DNA from: Bosea vestrisii
GTDB taxonomy: Bacteria > Pseudomonadota > Alphaproteobacteria > Rhizobiales > Beijerinckiaceae
Direction: 5' to 3'
Assembly: GCF_030144325.1 (NCBI RefSeq)
Contig: NZ_CP126307.1
Coordinates: 4,678,001 to 4,742,000 of the forward strand
Length of the DNA stretch: 64,000 bases
Shown: piece after piece, positions 7,874-16,055 of the stretch
Position numbering within the stretch: position 1 is the stretch's first letter
Layout of the letters: every line of letters starts with the position of its first letter
Position numbers and translations under genes: made by a program
The notes under the pieces: generated by a model
Databases searched by the model: none
What the model saw: only the letters and a program-made list of their open reading frames with translations
Told to the model about the DNA's origin: nothing

Positions 7874-9214
7874 ATGCGCTATCTCCCCCTGACCGAGACC
7901 GACCGCGAGGACATGCTCGCGCGCATCGGCGTGCCCGATGTCGATACGCTCTTCTCCGACGTGCCAGCCGGCAAGCTGCTGAAAGAACCGCTCGACTTAG
8001 CCCGCGCCAAGGGCGAGCTCGAGGTCGAGCGCATCCTAGGCAAGCTTTCGGCAAAGAACACGGCCGCCGGCGCCGTGCCGTTCTTCGTTGGGGCAGGGGC
8101 CTACAAGCACCATGTCCCGGCGACGGTCGATCACCTGATCCAGCGCTCGGAATTCCTGACCAGCTACACGCCCTACCAGCCCGAGATCGCGCAGGGCACC
8201 TTGCAATATCTCTTCGAGTTTCAGACGCAGGTCGCGGCGCTGACCGGCATGGAGGTCGCCAACGCCTCGATGTATGACGGCTCAACCGGCACGGCCGAGG
8301 CGGTGCTGATGGCCCACCGCGTCACCAGGCGGCGCAAGGCGGTGCTCTCCGGTGGCCTGCACCCGCACTATACCCAGGTCGTCGAGACGCTCTCCGAAAT
8401 GGCCAACGACGAGGTCGTGGCGCTCAAGCCCGACGTCCGCGCCACCGAGGATATCCTCGCTGCGATCGACGACAGCGTCTCCTGCGTCGTCGTGCAGTCA
8501 CCCGACGTCTTCGGCAACCTGCGCGATCTCAAGCCCATCGCCGACAAGGCTCACGCCCATGGCGCGCTGTTGATCGCGGTCTTCACCGAGGTCGTCTCGC
8601 TCGGCGCGGTGACGCCGCCGGGTGCGCAGGACGCCGACATCGTTGTCGGCGAGGGCCAGTCGATCGGCAATGCCCTGAACTTCGGCGGCCCCTATGTCGG
8701 CCTCTTCGCCGCCAAGTCGAAATATATCCGCCAGATGCCGGGCCGGCTCTGCGGCGAGACGGTCGATGCCGATGGCCGCCGCGGCTTCGTGCTGACGCTC
8801 TCGACGCGCGAGCAGCATATCCGCCGCGACAAGGCGACCTCGAACATATGCACCAATTCCGGCCTCTGCGTGCTGGCCTTCACCATCCATATGACGCTGC
8901 TCGGCCAGGCCGGCCTGACCCGGCTCGCCGAGGTGAACCATGCCAATGCGGTCAAGCTCGCCGACGCAGCTGCCGGGGTGAAGGGCGTCGAGGTCGTCAA
9001 CGAGACCTTCTTCAACGAGTTCACGCTGAGGCTCTCGAAGCCGGCGGCAGAGGTGGTCGAGGCGATGGCCGCGAAGGGCATCCTCGCCGGCGTGCCGGCG
9101 TCGCGCCTGAAGCCCGGCGCCGGGCTCGACGATCTGCTGATCGTCGCCAATACCGAAGTGAACACGGATGAAGATCGGGCGGCCTTCGTGGCGGCGCTCG
9201 CGGAGGTGCTGTGA
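7874..9214 (+). CDS. gcvPA: Glycine dehydrogenase (decarboxylating) subunit 1
   Basis: N-terminal half of the split P protein, which decarboxylates glycine with pyridoxal phosphate and passes the aminomethyl group to H protein. It has 446 residues and starts with the typical MRYLPLTETDREDML; also visible are FFVGAGAYKHHVP, SYTPYQPEIAQGTLQ and the GQSIGNALNFGGPYVG loop. GAGGA precedes the ATG. The stop at 9212-9214 overlaps the next gene, in the heterotetrameric split arrangement typical of many bacteria. Confidence 0.97.
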   Translation: MRYLPLTETDREDMLARIGVPDVDTLFSDVPAGKLLKEPLDLARAKGELEVERILGKLSAKNTAAGAVPFFVGAGAYKHHVPATVDHLIQRSEFLTSYTPYQPEIAQGTLQYLFEFQTQVAALTGMEVANASMYDGSTGTAEAVLMAHRVTRRRKAVLSGGLHPHYTQVVETLSEMANDEVVALKPDVRATEDILAAIDDSVSCVVVQSPDVFGNLRDLKPIADKAHAHGALLIAVFTEVVSLGAVTPPGAQDADIVVGEGQSIGNALNFGGPYVGLFAAKSKYIRQMPGRLCGETVDADGRRGFVLTLSTREQHIRRDKATSNICTNSGLCVLAFTIHMTLLGQAGLTRLAEVNHANAVKLADAAAGVKGVEVVNETFFNEFTLRLSKPAAEVVEAMAAKGILAGVPASRLKPGAGLDDLLIVANTEVNTDEDRAAFVAALAEVL

Positions 9215-10788
9215 TGCTGAACCGTCAGGGACGTCCCAGCCAGGCTGGCGAAGGTGCGAGCGAGCGCCACGAGACCTTCACCGGCAACCGCGCGCTGCAG
9301 CAGATCGAACCGCTGATCTTCGAGATCGGCCATCACGAGACGACCGGCGTCGACATCGACAAGCCGGCGCCGTTCAAGAGCCGCCTCGGCAAGCACGCCC
9401 GGCAGGGCGAGATCGGCCTGCCCGGCCTCTCCGAGCCCGAGACGATGCGCCACTATGTGCGCCTCAGCCAGAAGAACTACGGCATCGACACCGGGCTCTT
9501 CCCGCTCGGCTCGTGCACGATGAAGCACAATGCCCGCCTCAATGAGAAGGTGGCGCGGCTGCCGGGCTTCTCCGACGTGCACCCGCTCCAGCCGGTCTCG
9601 ACCGTGCCGGGCGCGCTCGACGTCATGCTCGAGCTCGCCCGCTACCTGATGACGCTGACCGGCATGCCGGCGGTGGCACTCTCGCCCAAGGCTGGTGCCC
9701 ATGGCGAGGCCTGCGGCATGATGGCGATCAAGGCCGCGATTGCCGCCAAGGGCGAGGGCGCGACCCGCAATGTCGTGCTGGTCCCTGAATCGGCCCACGG
9801 CACCAACCCGGCGACCGCGGCGCTGATCGGCTTTACCGTGAAGTCGGTCCCGGCGCGTGACGATGGCACGGTCGCGGTCGAGGACGTCAAGGCGCTGCTC
9901 GGCCCCGACGTCGCCGCGATCATGCTGACCAACCCGAACACCTGCGGCATCTTCGAGCCGCAGATCGTCGAGATCGCCGCGGCGATGCACGAGGCGGGCG
10001 CCTATTTCTACTGCGACGGCGCCAACTTCAACGCGATCGTCGGCAAGGCGCGACCTGGCGACCTCGGCGTCGACGCCATGCACATCAACCTGCACAAGAC
10101 CTTCTCGACCCCGCATGGCGGCGGCGGTCCGGGCGCCGGCCCGGTCGTGCTGTCGGAGCGGCTGGCGCCCTTCGCGCCGGTGCCGTTCATCCATGTCGAG
10201 GGCGGCAAGTCGCGCCTCGTCGAGCACAAGGCCGATGCGCCTGAGGGTAACGACCCCTTCGGCCGCATGACTGCCTTCCATGGCCAGATGGGCATGTATG
10301 TCCGCGCGCTCGCCTATATGCTGAGCCACGGCGCCGACGGCATGAAGCAGGCCTCGGAAGACGCCGTGCTCAACGCCAACTACATCCGCGCCGGCCTCGC
10401 CGACCTGATGTCGCTGCCCTTCCCGGATCATCCCTCGATGCACGAGGCGCTGTTCGACGACGAGTGGCTGAAGGGCACCGGCGTCTCGACGCTCGATTTC
10501 GCCAAGGCGATGATCGACGAGGGCTATCACCCGATGACGGTGTATTTCCCGCTCGTCGTCCACGGCGCCATGCTGATCGAGCCGACCGAGTCGGAATCGA
10601 AGGCTTCGCTCGACCTGTTCGTCGCGACTTTGCGCGACCTCGCCATGGCCGCCAAGGGCAACGACAAGAGCCGCTTCACCGCAGCTCCGCACCACGCTCC
10701 GATCCGGCGCCTCGATGAGACGAGAGCCGCGCGCCAGCCGGTGCTGAAATGGGAAAAGCCCGCGCCGGTGAAGGAAGCAGCGGAGTAG
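9214..10788 (+). CDS. gcvPB: Glycine dehydrogenase (decarboxylating) subunit 2
   Basis: C-terminal, PLP-binding half of the P protein. The PLP lysine is in HINLHKTFSTPHGGGGPGAG (about Lys295). Other family landmarks are FPLGSCTMKHNARLNE near the N-terminus and HGTNPATAAL. About 524 residues, a normal length. The ATG at 9214 overlaps the TGA of gcvPA as TGATG; a GTG at 9211 is an alternative start. It is the last gene of the glycine cleavage operon and is followed by a strong hairpin at 10804-10840. Confidence 0.97.
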   Translation: MLNRQGRPSQAGEGASERHETFTGNRALQQIEPLIFEIGHHETTGVDIDKPAPFKSRLGKHARQGEIGLPGLSEPETMRHYVRLSQKNYGIDTGLFPLGSCTMKHNARLNEKVARLPGFSDVHPLQPVSTVPGALDVMLELARYLMTLTGMPAVALSPKAGAHGEACGMMAIKAAIAAKGEGATRNVVLVPESAHGTNPATAALIGFTVKSVPARDDGTVAVEDVKALLGPDVAAIMLTNPNTCGIFEPQIVEIAAAMHEAGAYFYCDGANFNAIVGKARPGDLGVDAMHINLHKTFSTPHGGGGPGAGPVVLSERLAPFAPVPFIHVEGGKSRLVEHKADAPEGNDPFGRMTAFHGQMGMYVRALAYMLSHGADGMKQASEDAVLNANYIRAGLADLMSLPFPDHPSMHEALFDDEWLKGTGVSTLDFAKAMIDEGYHPMTVYFPLVVHGAMLIEPTESESKASLDLFVATLRDLAMAAKGNDKSRFTAAPHHAPIRRLDETRAARQPVLKWEKPAPVKEAAE

Positions 10789-10803
10789 AGCGGGCATGTC
10801 TAA

Positions 10804-10840
10804 CCTGATCCGATCAGATTGATCATCTGATCGGATCAGG
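10804..10840. terminator. 15-bp inverted repeat between convergent gcvPB and the toxin gene
   Basis: CCTGATCCGATCAGA (10804-10818) and TCTGATCGGATCAGG (10826-10840) are a perfect 15-bp dyad with a 7-base loop. It lies between the 3' ends of two convergent genes, so it probably works as a bidirectional transcription-stop or mRNA-end structure. It lacks a clear T-tract, and it could also be a copy of a dispersed repeat. Confidence 0.6.
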
Positions 10841-10845
10841 TGCTT

Positions 10846-11271
10846 CTAGCTCTCGCCCCAAGGATCAATCACGGTCAGGCCAAGGCCTGTAAAATGGCGC
10901 ACGTTGCGCGTGGCGATGGCCAAGCCGTGCGCCGCTGCTGTTGCAGCGAGAAAGCCGTCCATGATGGACATGTTCAGCCCGTCGCGACGAGATTGCGCCA
11001 TCACGTCGCCCCAGAGCGCGGCAATTGATGTTGTGATGGGCAGGAGCCGGTCGCCGAAACGCTCCGGAAGCTCGGCCGTGACCCATTCGCTCAAGCGGAT
11101 GCGTCGGCGACCTTCCGTCATAAACGCTACGCTGCGGTAGAGTTCCGCTATCGTGATGATGCTGAGGAAGAGGCCTTCTTCCGGCGTGTCCCGAATGAAA
11201 CGCTCGACTGCCGCAGATGGCTGCGGTTTCTGCGGTTCGGAAATGACGTTAGTGTCGAGCAGGATTCTCAC
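10846..11271 (-). CDS. VapC-type PIN-domain ribonuclease toxin
   Basis: A 141-residue PIN-domain protein expected to cleave RNA and to be held in check by the antitoxin encoded just upstream. Acidic active-site residues visible are Asp6 (LLDTNVISE), Glu43 (IAELYR) and Asp105 (MDGFLAATA), followed by ATRNVRHF as in FitB-like VapC proteins. Translation starts at GTG 11271, overlapping the antitoxin stop as GTGA. Type II toxin-antitoxin assignment is firm at family level; the RNA target cannot be read from sequence. Confidence 0.92.
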   Translation of the reverse strand: MRILLDTNVISEPQKPQPSAAVERFIRDTPEEGLFLSIITIAELYRSVAFMTEGRRRIRLSEWVTAELPERFGDRLLPITTSIAALWGDVMAQSRRDGLNMSIMDGFLAATAAAHGLAIATRNVRHFTGLGLTVIDPWGES

Positions 11272-11531
11272 AGCTCGATGTCACGCGGCTGGTCGGCGAG
11301 GCGCCTGAGATCGAGGTCAGCCCCACGAAGTGGCGAATTCTGGAGAAATTCGAGCAAGGTTCCTTTCGGCGCCGTCCTCTTCTCCCACTCTTCCACCGAC
11401 ACCAGCATCACCGTCGGCTTGCCATTGCGCGTCACAGTCTGTGGGCCTTCGGATTTCGCCTTGTCGATGAGTTCGGAGAAGCGCGCCTTCGCGTTGGCGA
11501 CGCTCCAGCTCGTCTTCGATGCCGATGTCAT
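11268..11531 (-). CDS. Phd/YefM-type antitoxin
   Basis: An 87-residue protein with the SWSVANAKARFSELIDKA and PQTVTRNGKPTVMLVSVEEWE segments of the Phd/YefM fold, which binds DNA through its N-terminal domain and the toxin through its C-terminal tail. The start at 11531 is preferred because GGAGG lies 7 bases upstream; the longer frame back to 11597 lacks a ribosome binding site. It is coupled to the PIN-domain gene by a 4-base overlap. A candidate autoregulatory promoter and operator lie at 11551-11592. Confidence 0.9.
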   Translation of the reverse strand: MTSASKTSWSVANAKARFSELIDKAKSEGPQTVTRNGKPTVMLVSVEEWEKRTAPKGTLLEFLQNSPLRGADLDLRRLADQPRDIEL

Positions 11532-11550
11532 GCGCTGCCTCCGTTTGAAA

Positions 11551-11592
11551 ATGACCATCATGACTATATGGGTCATTGCTTGCTTTCGGCAA
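11551..11592 (-). promoter_or_regulatory. Promoter and dyad operator of the toxin-antitoxin pair
   Basis: On the minus strand TTGCCG (11592-11587) and TATAGT (11568-11563) are 18 bases apart, a reasonable sigma70 promoter. The inverted repeat ATGACC (11551-11556) / GGTCAT (11571-11576) flanks the -10 element. Phd/YefM antitoxins repress their own promoters at palindromes of this kind. Confidence 0.5.
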
Positions 11593-11698
11593 GGCAAGCT
11601 GACTTATGGTCAGCGCTTCCGGCTGCCTTAAGGCTTCCTTGACCATATGCGAGAGAAGCTTCCGACGGCGTGTATTCTCGCGCCTTGGAAGCTCGCCC

Positions 11699-13009
11699 AT
11701 GTACCGCGTTCGCCTTCGCCATGTGCTCGCCGCCACGGTCTCCTTCGTGGCGATGCTCTCGGCTTCCCGCGCCGAGGAGCCGGGCTATGGCCCCAGAACC
11801 TATGACCGCACGCTCGAGGCGCTGATCACGCATGAGGATATCGCCGGCCGTGGCGGCTGGCCGAAGGTGCCGGGCGCGGCGGCTGCGCTGAAACCCGATT
11901 CGCAGGGGCCGGACGTGGCACTGCTGAAGCAGCGCCTGATGCTGAGCGGCGATCTGTCGCCCGACGCCTTGCCGGGCGACATCTACGACGCGACCGTCAT
12001 CGCCGCGGTGAAGCGTTTCCAGCGCCGTCACGGCTTGTCCGAGCTGGGCACCGTCGGCCGCCTGACCTTGAAGTCCTTGAACGTGCCGGTCGAGGTCCGC
12101 CTCAATCAGCTGACCGCGACGCTGGAGCGGCTCAAGGGCAACGGCTTCAGCTTCACCGAGCGCTATGTCGTGGTGAACATCCCCGGTGCCAGCGTCGAGG
12201 CGGTGGAGAAGGGCGTGGTCCAGCGCCGCCATCTCGCCATTGTCGGCCGGCCCGACCGGGCCTCGCCGGTGCTGCAGGCCAGTATCACCTCGGTCAACCT
12301 CAACCCCTATTGGACGGTGCCGATGTCGATCGTGAAGGCCGACATCATCCCGCATATGCGCAAGGATCCGGGCTTCATCGCCAAGTCGAACATGAAGTTG
12401 CTCGGCGCCGAGAATCGCGAGATCGATCCGGCCAGCGTCAATTGGGCAAGCCTGACCAACCCATATTTCTACGTCCGGCAGGAACCGGGGCCGACCAACT
12501 CGCTCGGCCAGCTCAAGATCGACATGCCGAACAGCGAGGCGGTCTACATGCATGACACGCCGAAGAAGTCGCTCTTCCGCAACGATGTCCGTTTCAACTC
12601 CTCGGGTTGCGCCCGCATCGAGGGCGTGCGTGACCTCGCAGCCTGGTTGCTCGAGGGCACCGAATGGACCCAACCGGCGATCGAGGCCGAGATCGCCAAG
12701 GGCGAGCGCAAGAACATCACGCTGAAGAAGGCGGTGCCGGTCGCCTGGGTCTACATGACTGGCTGGCAGGACGCTGACGGCCTCGTGCAGTTCCGCGACG
12801 ACATCTACGGGCTCGACACGCCGCAGGGCATCGTCACCTCGACGATCCAGCCGCGCCGGCCGAAGCCCAAGCCGGTGGTCGCGCCGACGGCAGCGCCCGC
12901 CACCGCGAAGCTGCCTCAGCCTGTCGTCCGGCCAGCCATGCCGAAGTCTGCAGCCGCTCCGGTCCCGATGCCGCTCCCGCCACCTGGGACGGCTGTCGCC
13001 ATCCAGTAA
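11699..13009 (+). CDS. Exported L,D-transpeptidase (YkuD) with peptidoglycan-binding domain
   Basis: Periplasmic enzyme that forms 3-3 cross-links in peptidoglycan (or attaches proteins to it). It has 436 residues: signal peptide ending near SRA, a peptidoglycan-binding domain (about residues 60-130, with AAVKRFQRRHGL), a YkuD catalytic domain with YMHDTPKKSLF and SSGCARI (catalytic Cys about 304), and a Pro/Ala-rich tail. The start at 11699 gives a good signal peptide; an in-frame ATG at 11606 adds an unlikely Arg-rich leader. YcbB-like in domain order but shorter. Monocistronic, with a strong terminator after it. Confidence 0.9.
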   Translation: MYRVRLRHVLAATVSFVAMLSASRAEEPGYGPRTYDRTLEALITHEDIAGRGGWPKVPGAAAALKPDSQGPDVALLKQRLMLSGDLSPDALPGDIYDATVIAAVKRFQRRHGLSELGTVGRLTLKSLNVPVEVRLNQLTATLERLKGNGFSFTERYVVVNIPGASVEAVEKGVVQRRHLAIVGRPDRASPVLQASITSVNLNPYWTVPMSIVKADIIPHMRKDPGFIAKSNMKLLGAENREIDPASVNWASLTNPYFYVRQEPGPTNSLGQLKIDMPNSEAVYMHDTPKKSLFRNDVRFNSSGCARIEGVRDLAAWLLEGTEWTQPAIEAEIAKGERKNITLKKAVPVAWVYMTGWQDADGLVQFRDDIYGLDTPQGIVTSTIQPRRPKPKPVVAPTAAPATAKLPQPVVRPAMPKSAAAPVPMPLPPPGTAVAIQ

Positions 13010-13050
13010 GGAACGAGGGCTTTCGCCTGATTCCAGGAGTTCAAACGAAA

Positions 13051-13081
13051 AACGCCGCGGTCCGAAGACCGCGGCGTTTTT
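13051..13081. terminator. Bidirectional intrinsic terminator between the transpeptidase and the atp operon
   Basis: AACGCCGCGGTC (13051-13062) and GACCGCGGCGTT (13067-13078) form a perfect 12-bp stem with a CGAA loop. On the plus strand it is followed by TTTTTG, and on the minus strand by TTTTTCGTTT. It therefore ends both the plus-strand transpeptidase gene and the minus-strand ATP synthase operon. Confidence 0.93.
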
Positions 13082-13107
13082 GTTTCTTTGCCTAAGGCTC
13101 GGGCGGC

Positions 13108-13593
13108 TCAGTTGAGCTTGGCGCGGACGTCCTTCAGCCCGGCGGCGATCAGATCGGCACCGGTCTTGCCGGCGACCTGGCCACGCAGGATGACCTCGGC
13201 GGCGCGCGACGCGGCCTCGGCGGCGGCGGCGCGGACCTCGGCGGTCGCCTGGGTCTCGGCCTGGGTGATCTTGTCCTCGGCCGACTTGGTGCGACGGGTG
13301 ACGAACTCCGCCAGCTTCTCCTCGGCGTCCTTGGCGAGACGCTGGGCCTCGTCCCTGGCGTTGGCGACGATCGCCTCGGCCTCGGCCTCGGCCGCCTTGC
13401 GCTTGCTCTCGTACTCGGCGAGCAGCAGTTCGGCCTCGTGGCGCAGGCGCCTGGCTTCCGCGAGTTCGCGGGCGACAAGTTCGCCGCGGCCGTCGAGCGC
13501 CTCGATGATGCTCTTGAGGGCACCCATCTTCACCGCCATGGCGAGGAAGATGACGGTCGAGACCAGGACCCAGAAGGTTGGGTTGCTCAGCAT
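13108..13593 (-). CDS. atpF: ATP synthase Fo subunit b
   Basis: Peripheral-stalk subunit linking the Fo membrane sector to F1. It has 161 residues: an N-terminal membrane anchor (LSNPTFWVLVSTVIFLAMAV) and a long charged helix rich in Ala/Glu/Arg that dimerises with b'. Last gene of the Fo operon, ending 27 bases before the shared terminator. As usual in Hyphomicrobiales, the F1 genes are not adjacent. Confidence 0.95.
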   Translation of the reverse strand: MLSNPTFWVLVSTVIFLAMAVKMGALKSIIEALDGRGELVARELAEARRLRHEAELLLAEYESKRKAAEAEAEAIVANARDEAQRLAKDAEEKLAEFVTRRTKSAEDKITQAETQATAEVRAAAAEAASRAAEVILRGQVAGKTGADLIAAGLKDVRAKLN

Positions 13594-13598
13594 GGCGT

Positions 13599-14156
13599 TC
13601 AGCCTCCCAGCGCGGTCTTGACCGCCTTGGCGGCGTCGGCCGGAGCCGGAGCGGCGCCGGTCAGGCGGTTGACGATGGCGCTCGCCGCGTCGGCGGCGAT
13701 CGCCCCGACATGGCTCATCGCTTCCGTCTTGGTGGCGACGATCATGGCCTCGGCGTCGGCGAGCTTGGCGGCAAGATCGGCCTCGACCGTCTTGCGCCGC
13801 GCGGCGCTGTCGGCATTGACCTTCTCGCGCGTCTCCTGCGCGATCGCCTGCGACTTGGCGCGGGCTTCGGCAAGGGACTTCTCATAGGCCTGGCCGGCCT
13901 CTTCGGCCTTGCCCTTCATCGCGGCCGCCTCGTCGAGATCGTTGCCGATCTTGTTGGCGCGATCCTCAAGGATGTTGCCGAGACGCGGCACGATCACCTT
14001 GGCGGAGAGCCAATAGAGGAAGCCGAATGTGATCGCGAGCCAGAGCAGCTGCGAGGCGAAGGTATCGCCCTGGAACGGCGGGAAGCTGCCGCCATGGGCG
14101 GGAGCCGCGCCGCCATGGGCGGTCGTTCCGGTGGTCGTGGCTGGCGCTGCCATCAC
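13599..14156 (-). CDS. atpG: ATP synthase Fo subunit b'
   Basis: Second, divergent b-type stalk subunit; photosynthetic and alphaproteobacterial enzymes use a b/b' heterodimer. It has 185 residues with a Gly/Ala/Pro-rich N-terminus, a membrane segment around LLWLAITFGFLYWLSAKVIV, then a long coiled coil. It ends 5 bases before atpF. The gene is also called atpF2 or atpX in other annotations. Confidence 0.93.
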   Translation of the reverse strand: MMAAPATTTGTTAHGGAAPAHGGSFPPFQGDTFASQLLWLAITFGFLYWLSAKVIVPRLGNILEDRANKIGNDLDEAAAMKGKAEEAGQAYEKSLAEARAKSQAIAQETREKVNADSAARRKTVEADLAAKLADAEAMIVATKTEAMSHVGAIAADAASAIVNRLTGAAPAPADAAKAVKTALGG

Positions 14157-14278
14157 TGAACCTCATCCGGCCGCACGAGCCCGGAGGGTTCGCACGGCAT
14201 ATGGGAAGGGAGGCGGGGGAGCCCGCCGCGTGACGCCCCGGAGGGTGTCGCCTGCGGCAGGCCCGGTAGCGTTCGCGA

Positions 14279-14506
14279 TCAGACCGCGAAGAGCAGCAGC
14301 AGCGCGATCAGCAGCGAGAAGATGCCGAGCGCTTCGGTCAGCGCGAAGCCGAGCAGCAGGGTGCCGCGCTGGCCATCGGCGGCCGACGGGTTGCGCAGGG
14401 CGCCCGAGAGGAACTGGCCGAACAGGTTGCCGAGACCGATGCCCGCGCCGGCCATGCCGAGGCAAGCGAGACCAGCGCCGATGTACTTGGCAGCTTGGGG
14501 ATCCAT
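14279..14506 (-). CDS. atpE: ATP synthase Fo subunit c
   Basis: Proteolipid of the rotating c-ring. It has 75 residues and two membrane hairpins: the Gly-rich first helix (GAGLACLGMAGAGIGLGNLFG), the polar loop RNPSAADGQR and the second helix with the proton-carrying Glu in LTEALGIFSLLIAL. The 122-base gap to atpF' holds GC-rich dyads, as is often seen after atpE, where mRNA structure is thought to set the high c-subunit stoichiometry. Confidence 0.97.
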   Translation of the reverse strand: MDPQAAKYIGAGLACLGMAGAGIGLGNLFGQFLSGALRNPSAADGQRGTLLLGFALTEALGIFSLLIALLLLFAV

Positions 14507-14567
14507 GGAAATGCTCCTTAGGGGGATGGTTGTGGCAGTCGAGGGGTGAACTTGAGAACCTGGCCGC

Positions 14568-15314
14568 TCAGTGGCCCGGATGCAGGGCGTCGTGCAGGTA
14601 GATGCAGGTCAGCACCGCGAAGACATAGGCCTGCAGCACCGCAACCAGGAATTCGAGCGCGATCAACGCAATCGTCAGCACGAGCGGCAGCGGCGAGAGG
14701 ATCGCCCAGCCGCCGGCGAAGAGCAGCGTCGCCACGAAACCGGCGAAGATCTTCAGCGCGATGTGGCCGGCGAGCAGATTGGCGAAGAGACGAACCGACA
14801 GGCTGATCGGGCGCGAGACGAACGAGATCACCTCGATCGGCACCAGGATGATCAGCATCAGCGGGTGCACGCCCTTGGGTACGAACAGGCCGAAGAAATG
14901 CGCGCCATGCTTGGCGATGCCATAGATGATGACGGTGAGGATCACGATCGCCGCGAGCGCGGCGGTGACGACCAGGTGGCTGGTGACGGTGAAGGAGCCG
15001 GGAATCATGCCGAGCAGGTTGCAGACCAGCACGAACATGAAGAGCGAGAACACCAGCGGCACGAACTTCATTCCGTCATGGCCGGCCGAGTCCTTTACCG
15101 TACTGGCTACGAACTCATAGCCCATCTCCGCCAGCGCCTGCAGCCGGCCCGGGACGAGCGAGCGATTGCGCGTGCCGTAGACGAAGAGCAGCGCGATGAC
15201 GGCGACGGCGATGACCATGAACAGAGCGGAATTGGTGAAAGCGATTTCGCTTCCGCCGATCTTGCCGAGAGACACGATCGGCTTGATCTCGAATTGTTCG
15301 ATCGGACTAGCCAT
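14568..15314 (-). CDS. atpB: ATP synthase Fo subunit a
   Basis: Stator proton-channel subunit. It has 248 residues and about six membrane segments; the essential arginine lies in ISLSVRLFANLLAGHIALK. It starts MASPIEQFEIKPIV, typical for Hyphomicrobiales. Located between atpI and atpE in the operon. Confidence 0.97.
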   Translation of the reverse strand: MASPIEQFEIKPIVSLGKIGGSEIAFTNSALFMVIAVAVIALLFVYGTRNRSLVPGRLQALAEMGYEFVASTVKDSAGHDGMKFVPLVFSLFMFVLVCNLLGMIPGSFTVTSHLVVTAALAAIVILTVIIYGIAKHGAHFFGLFVPKGVHPLMLIILVPIEVISFVSRPISLSVRLFANLLAGHIALKIFAGFVATLLFAGGWAILSPLPLVLTIALIALEFLVAVLQAYVFAVLTCIYLHDALHPGH

Positions 15315-15387
15315 CTGTCGCCCTTGTTCCTGCCATAAGACGGCCCCTTTCGGAGCCGCGCCTCAGTTCTGCGCGCTCGACTTATCG

Positions 15388-15738
15388 TCAGTGCGCGATT
15401 TCATCAAGCTCCGCTGCGCGCACGACGTTCATCACGCCAGCGCCGAAACCGAGCATCAGCAGGACGATCATCCCGAAGGGCGCCGTCCCGAACCATTTGT
15501 CGACGGCCCAGCCGAGCCCGCCGCCGACGATGATGCCGGCGATGAATTCGGTGGAAAGCCGCATCGCCTGACCGATTCCGCTGGAATCGGTCCGACCGCT
15601 TTCGCTGCGACTTTCGGCCTCCGCCTGGCTGGTCACACGCTTCAGGCCCGCATCGAGGGATTTGAGCCGGCTCTCCAGGCTCGCATCCGTTTCCGCAGGC
15701 CGCTGCGGGTCCAGGCCTTTTTCGTCCCGGCCCGTCAT
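15388..15738 (-). CDS. atpI: ATP synthase-associated protein AtpI
   Basis: Small membrane protein encoded first in most bacterial atp operons, thought to aid c-ring assembly or Mg2+ supply. It has 116 residues: a charged N-terminal half (about 1-60) followed by two membrane helices with GIIVGGGLGWAVDKWF and GMIVLLMLGFGAGVMNV, the AtpI/AtpZ signature. A strong sigma70 promoter lies about 190 bases upstream. Confidence 0.93.
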   Translation of the reverse strand: MTGRDEKGLDPQRPAETDASLESRLKSLDAGLKRVTSQAEAESRSESGRTDSSGIGQAMRLSTEFIAGIIVGGGLGWAVDKWFGTAPFGMIVLLMLGFGAGVMNVVRAAELDEIAH

Positions 15739-16055
15739 CGCAGATAGACAGCTATCATGACACGACCTTTCCGTGCTCGGTTCGCGAGAGAACCGGACAA
15801 TACCGGAATTGTCGCTGATTTGCGCTGCCTGAACCGGTTGACCCGTTGCCGGATCGCCAATGGCGGGCGCTCGTCGGATTGCCGATCGTTCCCTGCGATG
15901 AAAAAGCCTCGCCGCCCGGAAAAATCGGCCGCACCATATTGGCGGCTCCAGGTGGTGTCAAGCTGTGCCAGTACCGATTAATGCCTTGAAAAATAAAATG
16001 ATTTTAGAGTGCGATAGAGCGGTCGGAGCAATTCTTGTGCGCTGCCGCAAGCATG
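15739..16055. promoter_or_regulatory. Intergenic region between smc and atpI (atp leader)
   Basis: A 317-base region. Its minus-strand part contains the atp promoter (15933-15961) and an untranslated leader of about 190 bases. The part nearest smc (about 15980-16030) is AT-rich. A 68-codon open frame (15755-15961, minus) spans the promoter and has no recognisable protein features, so I do not call it a gene. Confidence 0.6.
15933..15961 (-). promoter_or_regulatory. Sigma70 promoter of the ATP synthase Fo operon
   Basis: On the minus strand there is a perfect -35 TTGACA (15961-15956), a 17-base spacer and -10 TATGGT (15938-15933). Transcription would start near 15926. It is the best-looking promoter in the window and fits the need for high constitutive expression. 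Confidence 0.8.

Noticed and set aside
8692..10797. A 701-codon minus-strand open frame
   Set aside because: Antisense to gcvPA and gcvPB, which carry all family motifs; the translated product is an Arg/His/Asp-rich shadow.
15755..15961. A 68-codon minus-strand frame upstream of atpI
   Set aside because: It contains the atp promoter and leader and has no protein-like features.
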